NCBI RefSeq assembly: GCF_000526495.1
Contig: NZ_JAGE01000002.1
Coordinates: 806,001 to 870,000, forward strand
Direction: 5' to 3'
Length of the DNA: 64,000 nucleotides
DNA from: Ruminiclostridium josui JCM 17888
GTDB taxonomy: Bacteria > Bacillota > Clostridia > Acetivibrionales > DSM-1351
Positions 50,065-57,725 of this stretch are shown here, in pieces. The position numbers and the translations under genes were made by a program. The stretch's first letter is position 1, and every line of letters starts with the position of its first letter. The notes under the pieces were generated by a model, which did not search any database, was not told where the DNA came from, and saw only the letters and a program-made list of their open reading frames with translations.

Positions 50065-50448
50065 TTAAGCTATTTTTATAACATCATCTTGACGGAATAA
50101 CAAGTCAGCACTCATATTGAACTTTTTACATATAGTGGACACTTCAGTTATCATGAACCCGGATCCATAGTCGCGATTTTCTTTGTGCCTATATGTACTC
50201 GCCGGCATTGATAATAACTTAGCCATTTCAGCTTGAGTTATTCCATTCATTATTCTGACTATCTTTAAGATAAAAAACCCTTTGCGATTCAATTTACTAA
50301 GCTTTGATAAAATACTATTTCCTATTTCAGTAGCTTTATTCTTTGTAAGCACTAACTCACTTTCTTCTCCATGGCATATTGGAATACAGATCTTTACTTG
50401 CGAACCATTGCAATCTAGTCTTTCGGTATTATATATTTTAACATTCAT
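50065..50448 (-). CDS. XRE-type helix-turn-helix regulator
   Basis: 127 residues. The C-terminal half is an HTH_3 domain: IMNGITQAEMAKLLSMPAST, then STICKKFNMSADLLF. The N-terminal ~55 residues are not recognised. Transcribed in the same direction as the excisionase-like set upstream; likely a regulator of the integrated element. Terminator follows. Confidence 0.75.
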   Translation of the reverse strand: MNVKIYNTERLDCNGSQVKICIPICHGEESELVLTKNKATEIGNSILSKLSKLNRKGFFILKIVRIMNGITQAEMAKLLSMPASTYRHKENRDYGSGFMITEVSTICKKFNMSADLLFRQDDVIKIA

Positions 50449-50555
50449 GACATAAGCCTCCTATTTATATTGCTAATTTCTAAAAGTTGCGAAATCTCCA
50501 TTATTAACTGACTTATGCTTTTGTGGATTGATTATCTCATCTTTTGTAATAAACT

Positions 50556-50840
50556 CTACTTTTTCATGGAATTTAAAATAGATTGTATTTCAAAACCATC
50601 AACGATACCTTGCTTATATGCTTCCATTTCATAAACATGAATAGTTTTATCTAGAGCAGCTTCATACTTGTATACTAAGTCTTTATACTCTTTATTATGC
50701 TTTCGTGGTATAAGTTTTTCGATTGAAGTTAGTGCTTTATTTGAAAGTTCAGATGCAGCATGATATTCCTCGTATTGCAGCACACTGCTTGATTCAACTA
50801 TTTCACGGGTTCGTGATTGAACTACACTTTCTTTTAACAT
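50556..50840 (-). CDS. hypothetical helical protein of the element
   Basis: Start ATG at 50840 six bases after AAGGAGG, giving 94 residues; helical, charged, no membrane segment or known motif. It overlaps the 3' end of the 58-codon gene upstream by 38 bases, so translation is probably coupled. Family not recognised. Confidence 0.6.
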   Translation of the reverse strand: MLKESVVQSRTREIVESSSVLQYEEYHAASELSNKALTSIEKLIPRKHNKEYKDLVYKYEAALDKTIHVYEMEAYKQGIVDGFEIQSILNSMKK

Positions 50841-50979
50841 AGACATCCTCCTTCTTTTTTACCCTTGAAGGAAGCTCAAGAAATGATATAATGATATTGA
50901 GCTTATCCTTAAGGGATGGTTCGGCGATAGCTCCTGCTGACTTTGGACGGTTGTAGGGGCTATCATTGCTTTTATTCAT
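50803..50979 (-). CDS. hypothetical 58-residue protein
   Basis: Start ATG at 50979 behind GAAGGTG; product begins MNKSNDSPYNRPKSAGAI, basic and partly disordered. Overlaps the excisionase-like stop by 8 bases and the next gene by 38. Coupling to both neighbours argues that it is translated, but nothing about function can be read. Confidence 0.5.
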   Translation of the reverse strand: MNKSNDSPYNRPKSAGAIAEPSLKDKLNIIISFLELPSRVKKKEDVYVKRKCSSITNP

Positions 50980-51157
50980 TTTTTTCACCTTCAATAAACA
51001 ATATTAAATCCTCTTTAAGTATCCTGTAATCTCTTCCAGGCTTAAATGCTTTTAATTTTCCTGCATGTATTGCTCTCTGAATAGTTAGATTACTGACCTG
51101 TAAAAATTCAGCAACTTGCTTTAGTGTTAATATATCAGGTAGTTTTTCATAACCCAA
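50972..51157 (-). CDS. excisionase-like HTH DNA-binding protein
   Basis: 61 residues forming a single MerR/HTH_17-type winged helix: ILTLKQVAEFLQVSNLTIQR, then AGKLKAFKPGRDYRILKEDL. This is the pattern of helix-turn-helix excisionases and small phage regulators. Starts with TTG at 51157 after AAAAGGA. First gene of a three-gene minus-strand set; a phased TATCAT array lies just upstream, a likely binding site (inference). Confidence 0.8.
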   Translation of the reverse strand: MGYEKLPDILTLKQVAEFLQVSNLTIQRAIHAGKLKAFKPGRDYRILKEDLILFIEGEKNE

Positions 51158-51185
51158 GTCCTTTTCACCACCTTTTCCAATTTTG

Positions 51186-51232
51186 ATATCATTTTATATC
51201 ATATATTATCATTAGTCAATATATATTATCAT
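51186..51232. repeat. 10-bp-phased TATCAT array
   Basis: (A/T)TATCAT occurs at 51186, 51196, 51206 and 51226: spacings 10, 10 and 20 bp, i.e. one DNA turn, with one position skipped. It lies 29-75 bases upstream of the excisionase-like gene. Helically phased direct repeats suit cooperative binding by a small HTH protein. Confidence 0.6.
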
Positions 51233-51326
51233 ATACTAGCAATTCATAGAAACAAATATCTATATACTTTAGCAGAATAGACTTATAACTTCAACATTTG
51301 ATTCATTGTTAAATCCACACATATTC

Positions 51327-51355
51327 TTATATTACCGAACGGTTCGGTAATATAA
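51327..51355. repeat. perfect dyad 1 (14-bp arms)
   Basis: Left arm TTATATTACCGAAC, centre G, right arm its exact complement. Core half-site TTACCGAAC. Confidence 0.85.
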
Positions 51356-51388
51356 TTTGATTGCCCAAATTGCAGGTTATAAGCTCCA

Positions 51389-51408
51389 TTACCAAATATA
51401 TTTGGTAA
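51389..51408. repeat. perfect dyad 2
   Basis: TTACCAAATA followed by its exact complement, no unpaired centre. Half-site TTACCAAAT. Confidence 0.85.
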
Positions 51409-51435
51409 ATATACAGAATGCAACACCATAAACAT

Positions 51436-51456
51436 GTTGCCGAAAATTTCGGCAAC
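51436..51456. repeat. perfect dyad 3
   Basis: GTTGCCGAAA, centre A, exact complement. Half-site TTGCCGAAA. Confidence 0.85.
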
Positions 51457-51560
51457 TTAACTACTGGGTTTTTTGGAAAGAATTAAGTTGACATTTGATA
51501 GTCTTAGAATTTTTTAAATTTGAATACAATAGGTAACACTAATATTTGAGCTTATAAGTA

Positions 51561-51583
51561 TGTTGTGAAAAATTTTCACAACA
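51561..51583. repeat. perfect dyad 4
   Basis: TGTTGTGAAAA, centre A, exact complement. Half-site TTGTGAAAA, resembling the Rex redox-repressor operator (TTGTGAA...TTCACAA). Confidence 0.85.
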
Positions 51584-51600
51584 ATAAAAGAATGAAACTG

Positions 51601-51629
51601 CAGTTTGCCTAATGCATTTTTGCAAACTG
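51601..51629. repeat. stem-loop 5
   Basis: CAGTTTGC and GCAAACTG with a 13-base loop. Different layout from the other dyads. Confidence 0.65.
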
Positions 51630-51682
51630 TATTGACGGTTGAATTTATCTGTAATATTACCATACCATTCAGTGATATTAAT

Positions 51683-51705
51683 GGTTGTCAAAAGTTTTGA
51701 CAACC
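51683..51705. repeat. perfect dyad 6
   Basis: GGTTGTCAAAA, centre G, exact complement. Half-site TTGTCAAAA. Confidence 0.85.
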
Positions 51706-52115
51706 TATGACGTAAGAATTTATTTCAAAGATAATAAGTAATCATTCCACGAGATAATGCTGTATAGCCCTGTCATAAATGCTACACTATCAAAGCACCG
51801 CTTGGATCCTTGAAGTTTATTAAAACCTCTTAAGATTATTTATAGTGTGTGAAATTGCATATTGTATAGTTGATGGGACTGTAAACAGCCTGAGTGGAAT
51901 GGCATATATCAAAGATCATTCAGATTTTCAGAATTGATTAAGGCTTGATATAAAATTAAAGCAAGAATTCTCGGCTGTATAACGGAAATAATCCTTCCTT
52001 GACAAATTTGTGTTTTTTAATTCATAGGTTTTCAAGTGGTTTATGTCAAATTATTGTTAACCATATTTACACAATATCTTAAACGCACCCGGAAAACACA
52101 TGGTTTATATTATAT

Positions 52116-53030
52116 TTACTTATCATTCAACCTTGCAAGACCTGTATGGAAGTCTGTTAAACTTCTTTCTTTATACTCCTTATAAAAAAGTTGATTATAG
52201 TTATCCGGAATAAAATATGTACTGTTTTCATATGAAGAACCATATTTAAATGCTACACTTCCTAAAAGTAATAGCTTATTTGTATCTATTTTGTACCGAA
52301 ATATCCCTTTGTATGGGGTCACTCCGAGATTCAGATAAAGATATCGCGATAATAAATTATACATGAAATGCTTTTTTGAATCTTCGTTCATACTTTTCCA
52401 TTTAGCAAAAGATTGTTCATCTGAAATATTAAAATAAATCTCACTTTTTTCCAAATTGTCTATGAAGGTTATATCAAAAAGTAATTCATTTGTTGGAGTG
52501 ACAAAGACGGTATTGTTTATTTTTAGTGAGTCCAGCCAACGGCATAAATGATTACGAAGCATGCCCTCCCATTCATATCCGTCACTAAAAGTCTTATAAT
52601 AAAATGACTTATTTGCTTCAATGTTAGTTCTAAAATCATTTATTGCTATAGAGTCTTTGTCATCATCAAGTAAATTTGCATTTTTGAAAAAAATCCAAAT
52701 ATCCGGCTTTGCATATAATTTGCTGAGTTCAGATGCCAATATAAACTCTTCCTGGGTTCCAGAGGAATATTTTCCGGTGGGTGTACCCCATTTTCGCCAC
52801 AGGAGCATTAAGAATAGATCACACTCCAATATACTTTTATTTATTAATTCTTGAGGCCGTCCTTTACCCGGCAATGTATCTTCCCAACCCAATGGCTCAA
52901 TATGGTATCCCATAGAGTGTCCTTTAATTTCATTAACTTCGTCAATTACTTTTAAAAATATCTTTCTTTCCTCATTTAAATCATTCGGCGATGCTATAAA
53001 AACACGTAGTACTGTGTATTTTAATGTCAT
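52116..53030 (-). CDS. DUF4062 (TIR-like) domain protein
   Basis: 304 residues. The N-terminal ~150 residues match DUF4062, a TIR-related fold found at the front of many defence and signalling proteins: LRVFIASPNDLNEERKIFL at 8-26, LGWEDTLPGKGRPQELINKS, CDLFLMLLWRKWGTPTGKYS and GTQEEFILASEL. The C-terminal half is not recognised and has no NTPase motif, so this is not a full STAND protein. First gene right of the dyad region; the next gene upstream on the same strand is 230 bases away. Defence role is inference. Confidence 0.75.
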   Translation of the reverse strand: MTLKYTVLRVFIASPNDLNEERKIFLKVIDEVNEIKGHSMGYHIEPLGWEDTLPGKGRPQELINKSILECDLFLMLLWRKWGTPTGKYSSGTQEEFILASELSKLYAKPDIWIFFKNANLLDDDKDSIAINDFRTNIEANKSFYYKTFSDGYEWEGMLRNHLCRWLDSLKINNTVFVTPTNELLFDITFIDNLEKSEIYFNISDEQSFAKWKSMNEDSKKHFMYNLLSRYLYLNLGVTPYKGIFRYKIDTNKLLLLGSVAFKYGSSYENSTYFIPDNYNQLFYKEYKERSLTDFHTGLARLNDK

Positions 53031-53260
53031 ATGTCTCTCCTCAAATATTTTTCCTTAAAATATTATTAAAACAAGGCTATTAAAAACTTGTGGCTCAGCA
53101 TACATTCATATACATTTAAAGTAATTCATCACTAAAATTTAATACCCAGAATTCTTATGCCTCTGCTATGCCCCACATAGCGTTATTATTCGAAATTTCT
53201 AACCTTAACACTGCATATAAGTAATTACATTCAAGTATTCCTTGAAAACGACGTATATTA

Positions 53261-54100
53261 TTAATAAAAGGACTGAAATCTGCAAAGCAAATTATGTGTA
53301 TTTAAAATCACCAATTGGAACCTAAATATCGCCTCATCAATAGAAGGCAATCCCGGATGACATCCTTGTGGATGGAGCCTATTCCACAATCCTTGGATAT
53401 AACCTTTATTATCCCCTGTCCATTCATTTAGATTTATATCAAGTATTGGCTTAAAGCATTTTACTAAAACCTGCATTGCTGTTGGAGTATTTGCTGGAAC
53501 AATGCTTGCAATATTACTGTTTGAAGTCTCCTTATTTTTTATGAATTGAGCCATTTCTACAAATAAACTTTCAGTATAGGTTCTTAATTGGCTGTTTAAT
53601 GCCGCATAATTTGCTCCCAAATAGCTTCCCTTAGCTTGTTCATAATGACCTTTTGTTGTAGCGAATCCATAGATATTGAGAATGTCAATAATAGAATCTT
53701 CTTTATTCGAAATTTCAAAATCTTCCGGTAATTTTCGTATTAATTTATTGTTTTCGATGTCAATATCGTAACCGTCAAATCTTAAATATTTGTACAAATT
53801 AGGATATTTATCAAAACATATACTTTCTGTGCTATAGAAATTATAACAACTGTAATTTGATAATAAATAGGATATTCGGTCCTCAACAATAAGAGTTACA
53901 ATATCATTCTTATAATTATCCCGAATACCTTGATTTTGAACAAGGAATTTTGCTATTGCTACTTTTTTCTTTTTTATAGAATCCGCAGGTGCCAGAACTA
54001 TCTTATCATCCAAATCATACTTCAAAAGATACATGTCTAAAGACGCGTGATCTTCTGGCATTGACATTACAATATCAGTTATAACTTGTTTTGAAAACAT
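53261..54100 (-). CDS. unknown protein with HEPN/abortive-infection-like C-terminal half
   Basis: 279 residues, start behind GGGGG. I do not recognise the N-terminal half. The C-terminal half has a helical pattern YEQAKGSYLGANYAALNSQL followed by RTYTESLF, then LWNRLHPQGCHPGLPSIDEA and a final helix IFRFQLVILNTHNLLCRF. The A-x(n)-Y-x-G-x-Y-x-A-x(n)-R-x(n)-E pattern and the H-P-G turn resemble HEPN and Abi C-terminal domains (inference). No catalytic R-x4-H is certain. Sits between the DUF4062 and DUF2971-like genes, same strand. Confidence 0.6.
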   Translation of the reverse strand: MFSKQVITDIVMSMPEDHASLDMYLLKYDLDDKIVLAPADSIKKKKVAIAKFLVQNQGIRDNYKNDIVTLIVEDRISYLLSNYSCYNFYSTESICFDKYPNLYKYLRFDGYDIDIENNKLIRKLPEDFEISNKEDSIIDILNIYGFATTKGHYEQAKGSYLGANYAALNSQLRTYTESLFVEMAQFIKNKETSNSNIASIVPANTPTAMQVLVKCFKPILDINLNEWTGDNKGYIQGLWNRLHPQGCHPGLPSIDEAIFRFQLVILNTHNLLCRFQSFY

Positions 54101-54140
54101 AATAGCCCCCGTTTAATTTATAAATTATTTTAGTACTTAA

Positions 54141-54764
54141 TTATTTCACTATAGGCGTAATCGCTGTAATACCAGCTATATTTTCGAGTATATGTTTGCC
54201 AGCTTTATCCATGAATTCTTTGTAGGATTTACTGGTTCCTAATAAGACGTATACGGATTTTAAATCAAAATCAAAGTTTCCTTTAACCCTCCACTCTCTT
54301 TCATGAGACCAATCTATAATATTTTCTTTGTCATCTAAATTATATGACACTATACGCCACCATTCCTCTTTTGGCAAAATTCCTTCAGCAATTTCAGGTT
54401 TTTCATAGAATACAGGCCTTCCTCCTTTTTTGAACACGTTTCTTTTTAAGAAAATAAGCCCGTCTGAGGAATATCGTGTTTTACCCCCTAGTTCTTCTCG
54501 AAATTCCTTTTCATGCAATATATTTTGCCCAATACCATAGATGGGAGCATCTTGAAAACAGACAGCAGTGTGCCCCCCACGAATATACCCCCTAACATCA
54601 CTTCCAATTATTTGTTTATCATTTAATATTTTTAGCAACACATCTACTGAACTTAGTATACTTCCATCGTCTTGTAATTGTTCCCTTGTTAAATGTGTAA
54701 GTGTTGCTGTTATATCTGATCGGTTTAAAAATCTTTTTGACCATTTGTCATAATCATAACCCAT
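54141..54764 (-). CDS. DUF2971 / AbiGi-like protein
   Basis: 207 residues from an ATG at 54764 (GGAGG five bases upstream; ATG at 54776 overlaps that site). Pattern: LTHLTREQLQDDGSILSSVD, then LLKILNDKQIIGSDVRG, AVCFQDAPIYGIG, GRPVFYEKPEIAEGILPKEE and the acidic motif DWSHEREWRVKG. These blocks recall DUF2971 and AbiGi-type proteins, some of which have an ADP-ribosyltransferase-like fold (inference). 40 bases upstream of the HEPN-like gene, so probably one operon. Confidence 0.6.
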   Translation of the reverse strand: MGYDYDKWSKRFLNRSDITATLTHLTREQLQDDGSILSSVDVLLKILNDKQIIGSDVRGYIRGGHTAVCFQDAPIYGIGQNILHEKEFREELGGKTRYSSDGLIFLKRNVFKKGGRPVFYEKPEIAEGILPKEEWWRIVSYNLDDKENIIDWSHEREWRVKGNFDFDLKSVYVLLGTSKSYKEFMDKAGKHILENIAGITAITPIVK

Positions 54765-54938
54765 AGTATCCTCCATATAAACCCCTTATATAGTTATTTA
54801 TTCTTCATTCATACATAATTTTCCTTTTTAAAAATAGACATTTTCACAGCTAAAACCAAAAAGTTCGATCTTGAGCATTACTTTTCACTCTCTCAACGTC
54901 GACTACCGCATCACTAGGGCCTAATTAAATTTGTGGAG

Positions 54939-54957
54939 TTTTGCAAATTTTGCAAAA
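54939..54957. repeat. perfect dyad 7
   Basis: TTTTGCAAA, centre T, exact complement. Same 9-1-9 layout as the 51-kb dyads, but a more divergent half-site. Confidence 0.75.
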
Positions 54958-54989
54958 GTATTTTCAATCAACCAAACTGATTGGTAGAG

Positions 54990-55299
54990 TTACAGGCAGT
55001 AATCATCTGAGTCTCCAGAAGTGTACCGTATAATCTCAACTGGATTTCAGCTGCCACCTTCTCCAATGACAGCAGATTTAATAGGCTTGTCCAACAGTTC
55101 TAGTTCCCGAACCATTTTCTGAGGTTCAGCAATCAATTTCGAGATCCTTCTTGTCTAAATATTCAGTTCTGATATTTTTATCCATAAGGGCTTCAATTTT
55201 CTGTTTAAACTGGCTAATTATATTTTCGATCTAGTCCTTCAGATCCTCATTTTCATCTCCTACAACGAATAAAAGTGATGGCTGAAGCTTTTCTGCATT
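54990..55299 (-). pseudogene. decayed gene of the element
   Basis: Coding-like minus-strand sequence with two in-frame stops and one frameshift. Readable pieces: NAEKLQPSLLFVVGDENEDL, IENIISQFKQKIEALMDKN, RTEYLDKKDLE, then shifted LIAEPQKMVRELELLDKPI, KSAVIGEGG and NPVEIIRYTSGDSDDYCL before a stop. Original identity unknown; the element has lost genes here. Confidence 0.55.
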
Positions 55300-55302
55300 A
55301 AT

Positions 55303-55329
55303 TATATTGTCAAAATTTTTGACGATATA
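55303..55329. repeat. dyad 8 (one mismatch) near a promoter
   Basis: Core TTGTCAAAA, centre T, TTTTGACGA, with arms extended by TATA. One wobble position breaks perfect symmetry. Same half-site as dyad 6. Ends 29 bases upstream of the -35 box at 55359. Confidence 0.75.
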
Positions 55330-55358
55330 TCAGTAATCAATAGTCATGCAATTAATAG

Positions 55359-55387
55359 TTGACAATATTATCCAATTGTTATATTAT
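55359..55387 (+). promoter_or_regulatory. promoter of the small-ORF / sce7726 unit
   Basis: TTGACA, 17 bases, TATTAT on the plus strand, about 100 bases before the 55-codon frame. Dyad 8 lies just upstream, a possible control site. Confidence 0.65.
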
Positions 55388-55490
55388 TAAAGTGTAGGTC
55401 AGATTACATAGAATATGTTTTCTGGCCTTTTTATATCCTTCTGTGGACCTCTATTACATACGCATTTATTATTGAAAGGGGTCTGATACA

Positions 55491-55658
55491 ATGAGAGACA
55501 AAATGTCATTATCTTATATTTGGTATCCTGAGCAGTATTTTATGGTAAGGAGGATTATTGAATCTGCAGGCTTTAATCCAATCATACTTGATGAGTTAAT
55601 TGAGCTTTATGTGAATCGTGAAAGGACATATTTTGAATATTATAATTCAAAGAGGTAA
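55491..55658 (+). CDS. 55-residue hypothetical protein
   Basis: ATG at 55491, ten bases after AAAGGGG; the product begins MRDKMSLSYIWYPEQYFMVR and ends in a helix with repeated aromatic residues (RTYFEYYNSKR). It has a good promoter and a ribosome site, and lies upstream of the sce7726-like gene in the same orientation. Family not recognised; could be a leader peptide, antitoxin or regulator. Confidence 0.5.
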   Translation: MRDKMSLSYIWYPEQYFMVRRIIESAGFNPIILDELIELYVNRERTYFEYYNSKR

Positions 55659-55790
55659 TTAAATACTTATCCTCTGCAGCGTATGTCAGAGGAAATACAT
55701 AGATTCGAACTGAAACAGTTATTTTTAAAGAATCAATATCATTTAATTGTCTAAATTGATTGTAAGTTGCGGTGAAATTGGGAATGTATA

Positions 55791-55814
55791 TTGTTATAAT
55801 GTTAAGTATAACAA
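55791..55814. promoter_or_regulatory. inverted repeat before the sce7726-like gene
   Basis: TTGTTATA and TATAACAA, 8-bp arms, 8-base spacer, 20 bases upstream of the ATG. It contains TATAAT, so it may be an operator over a second promoter, although no -35 at the right distance is clear. Confidence 0.45.
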
Positions 55815-55834
55815 TGGGTGACAAGGGGTAAATC

Positions 55835-56683
55835 ATGGAGGAACTACTAAGCATACTTGAAAGCAAATATAGCCTTATTGAATTACAAAAAATTGCTACA
55901 AAGCTAGACAAGACATTCCGCCTAAATAGCTTTTGGAATGGCTGGCTAGAATTGGAACAAGTATTTTACAATGTCAATTTAAATATAAATGATCTTAAGT
56001 CAAAATATCTCTATAGAGATATTTATAATGCTATTATTATGAAATACGGAAAAACCGAAAGGATTGTCAAATATTATTTAACTAAAGAATTTATCAATAA
56101 TGATAATGAAGTATGCTTATATGAATTTAATGTTGGTAATAGTAGATTAGATTTCGGAAGAATTAATGGCAGATCATACGCATATGAAATCAAAACTGAA
56201 TTAGACAATACAAATAGGCTATTGGATCAGTTATCCGACTATATTAATGTATTTGAATTCATAAATGTTGTTATACACGAAAAGCATTTATCAAAAATTA
56301 AATCTCTCATCCCCAGGAATGTGGGTATAATCCAATATACATTCAACGAAAATGGAATGGCTTTTGATTCAATCAGAAAGCCTAAAGAAAATAAAAACAT
56401 GAAAAAGTTAAGTCAGCTAGAAATTATGAATACAGACGACCTAGACTATATAATTAAAAAAATAATTAATGTTAGTCAAGTTCCAAGGTTTAAGTCTGAG
56501 AAACTTAAGTTTGTAAATAAGCATTTTAATAAATACCAATTTAACGATGTATTTAAGGAAGCTATAAAAAATAAACAGTCAAAAAAATGGAAGCATATCA
56601 AAGATAATTTTGATATGCTTAAACCCATTGAATTACAAGACGCCTATATTTATGAATATGATATTAAACAATTGAATTGCTAA
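55835..56683 (+). CDS. sce7726-family protein, PD-(D/E)XK nuclease-like
   Basis: 282 residues, ATG six bases after AAGGGG. The central block YEFNVGNSRLDFGRINGRSY, then AYEIKTELDNTNRLLDQLSD, matches the sce7726 family and a PD-(D/E)XK nuclease core: Asp106 and the E-x-K motif (Glu118, Lys120), with Glu97 as a further acid. The N-terminal ~90 residues are helical. Its last 20 bases overlap the end of the sce7725-like gene on the opposite strand. Nuclease activity is inferred from the motif; the family function is not known to me. Confidence 0.75.
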   Translation: MEELLSILESKYSLIELQKIATKLDKTFRLNSFWNGWLELEQVFYNVNLNINDLKSKYLYRDIYNAIIMKYGKTERIVKYYLTKEFINNDNEVCLYEFNVGNSRLDFGRINGRSYAYEIKTELDNTNRLLDQLSDYINVFEFINVVIHEKHLSKIKSLIPRNVGIIQYTFNENGMAFDSIRKPKENKNMKKLSQLEIMNTDDLDYIIKKIINVSQVPRFKSEKLKFVNKHFNKYQFNDVFKEAIKNKQSKKWKHIKDNFDMLKPIELQDAYIYEYDIKQLNC

Positions 56684-57725
56684 TCTTATAGTCCATTGTA
56701 TCAATAAAATGACTTATTGTTACAGTCTTCCATTTTGTTGGATTATTTGGATTTTCAATTCTGCCATTAAAATTATTAATTATTGAACAGCCATTACACG
56801 AAGTTTTATGTTTTGGTGTCAATTTATTATTCCAGTGATCCGATTTTAGATATTTGACTAAGAGATCAGTCTCGTATGAATTTGGATCCTTCTCTATTCC
56901 CCTAAAGCCATGATGTACAAAAGTATCCATTTCAATTGTCAGATATGCAGGATAAGAGACACCTCCACTGTATATTGGGTTAGTTCTTATACCTGCCGTA
57001 TCACCAAAATAATTAAAGTATTTTTTAAAATCATCATAGTAGTCAAAATCTATACATTCGTAAGCAACATCATTTATTCTGATATCTCTATTAGGAAGCT
57101 TTGGGAAAGTCAATTCAGAATATATTTGTTTAATTACAATGGATTTAAATCCTTTTTGTACTTGAAATGACTGGATTTTCTTTACTTCTCTCGATATAGA
57201 TGCTTTTTCAAAGCTAAAGTTCTCTAAATTATAAATAAGAAAATCTTTTTTCCCAATTAAATTGAAAAGTTCTGCTTCTATTGTTGCCAGCTTCTTCACC
57301 TCAACCATATAAGCTATTCTGCTTGATATATTTGAGAGTGATTTTTTTAGATCAGCTAAATCCCCAGCCTTGTAATTATCAAGATTTACTTCAATTACAG
57401 GTATAACATTCGTATATTTTGCAAATCTAATTAATATATCTCTATGGAAGTTCCTATTTGAATTAATATTTTTATAAAAGGCTTCAACAGGCTTTTTTAA
57501 TTTTTTATGTGACAGATTTAGATTTCTTGGGATCGTTATAAAAAAATCGTTATCAGGTTTCGATTTAATTAGTTCTTCGATATCATCAATTATACTTGCT
57601 TTTCCCTTCTCTTTCTTAATATCCTTAACTATTCGGATAAGCGGCATTACATTGTCACTAAAGAATTGATGAGACAGTGCATTGAGCTCCCCATCTAAGC
57701 TCATTAATGCAGGTACATACTTCAT
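56664..57725 (-). CDS. sce7725 / T4 beta-protein-family protein
   Basis: 353 residues. The N-terminus MKYVPALMSLDGELNALSHQ, then VMPLIRIVKD, follows the beta-protein pattern (Y-x-P-x(n)-GE-x-x-AL, then PLI-x-I). Middle: IAYMVEVKKLATIEAELFN; C-terminal CNGC near residue 310 could bind metal. The partner sce7726 gene is convergent and overlapping by 20 bases; the two families are named together, and this tail-to-tail pair supports joint function (inference). Confidence 0.7.
   Translation of the reverse strand: MKYVPALMSLDGELNALSHQFFSDNVMPLIRIVKDIKKEKGKASIIDDIEELIKSKPDNDFFITIPRNLNLSHKKLKKPVEAFYKNINSNRNFHRDILIRFAKYTNVIPVIEVNLDNYKAGDLADLKKSLSNISSRIAYMVEVKKLATIEAELFNLIGKKDFLIYNLENFSFEKASISREVKKIQSFQVQKGFKSIVIKQIYSELTFPKLPNRDIRINDVAYECIDFDYYDDFKKYFNYFGDTAGIRTNPIYSGGVSYPAYLTIEMDTFVHHGFRGIEKDPNSYETDLLVKYLKSDHWNNKLTPKHKTSCNGCSIINNFNGRIENPNNPTKWKTVTISHFIDTMDYKISNSIV

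Larger units (their letters stand above)
51158..52115. other. 958-base gene-free region rich in dyads
   Basis: No reading frame of note on either strand. It holds the promoter side of the excisionase-like gene, a 10-bp-phased TATCAT array (51186-51232) and at least five perfect dyads plus one stem-loop (51327-51705), listed separately. From ~51710 to 52115 I see nothing structured. Unexpectedly long for a bacterial spacer, so a control or replication region is possible. Confidence 0.75.
54777..55490. other. 714-base region with dyads, a gene remnant and a promoter
   Basis: No intact gene. It holds two dyads (54939-54957; 55303-55329), a decayed minus-strand gene (54990-55299) and a plus-strand promoter (55359-55387). 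An imperfect ACCAA/TTGGT hairpin at 54971-54985 also occurs. Confidence 0.65.

Noticed and set aside
51561-51583. Simple Rex operator call for dyad 4
   Set aside because: Similar to the Rex consensus, but it belongs to a local family of related dyads, most of which do not fit Rex, and no Rex-type target gene is adjacent.
51327-51705. CRISPR array
   Set aside because: The repeated units are dyads of differing sequence with irregular spacing and no cas genes nearby.
55582-55911. 109-codon minus-strand frame over the sce7726 start
   Set aside because: Overlaps the promoter-proximal region and start of a better-supported gene; no ribosome site.
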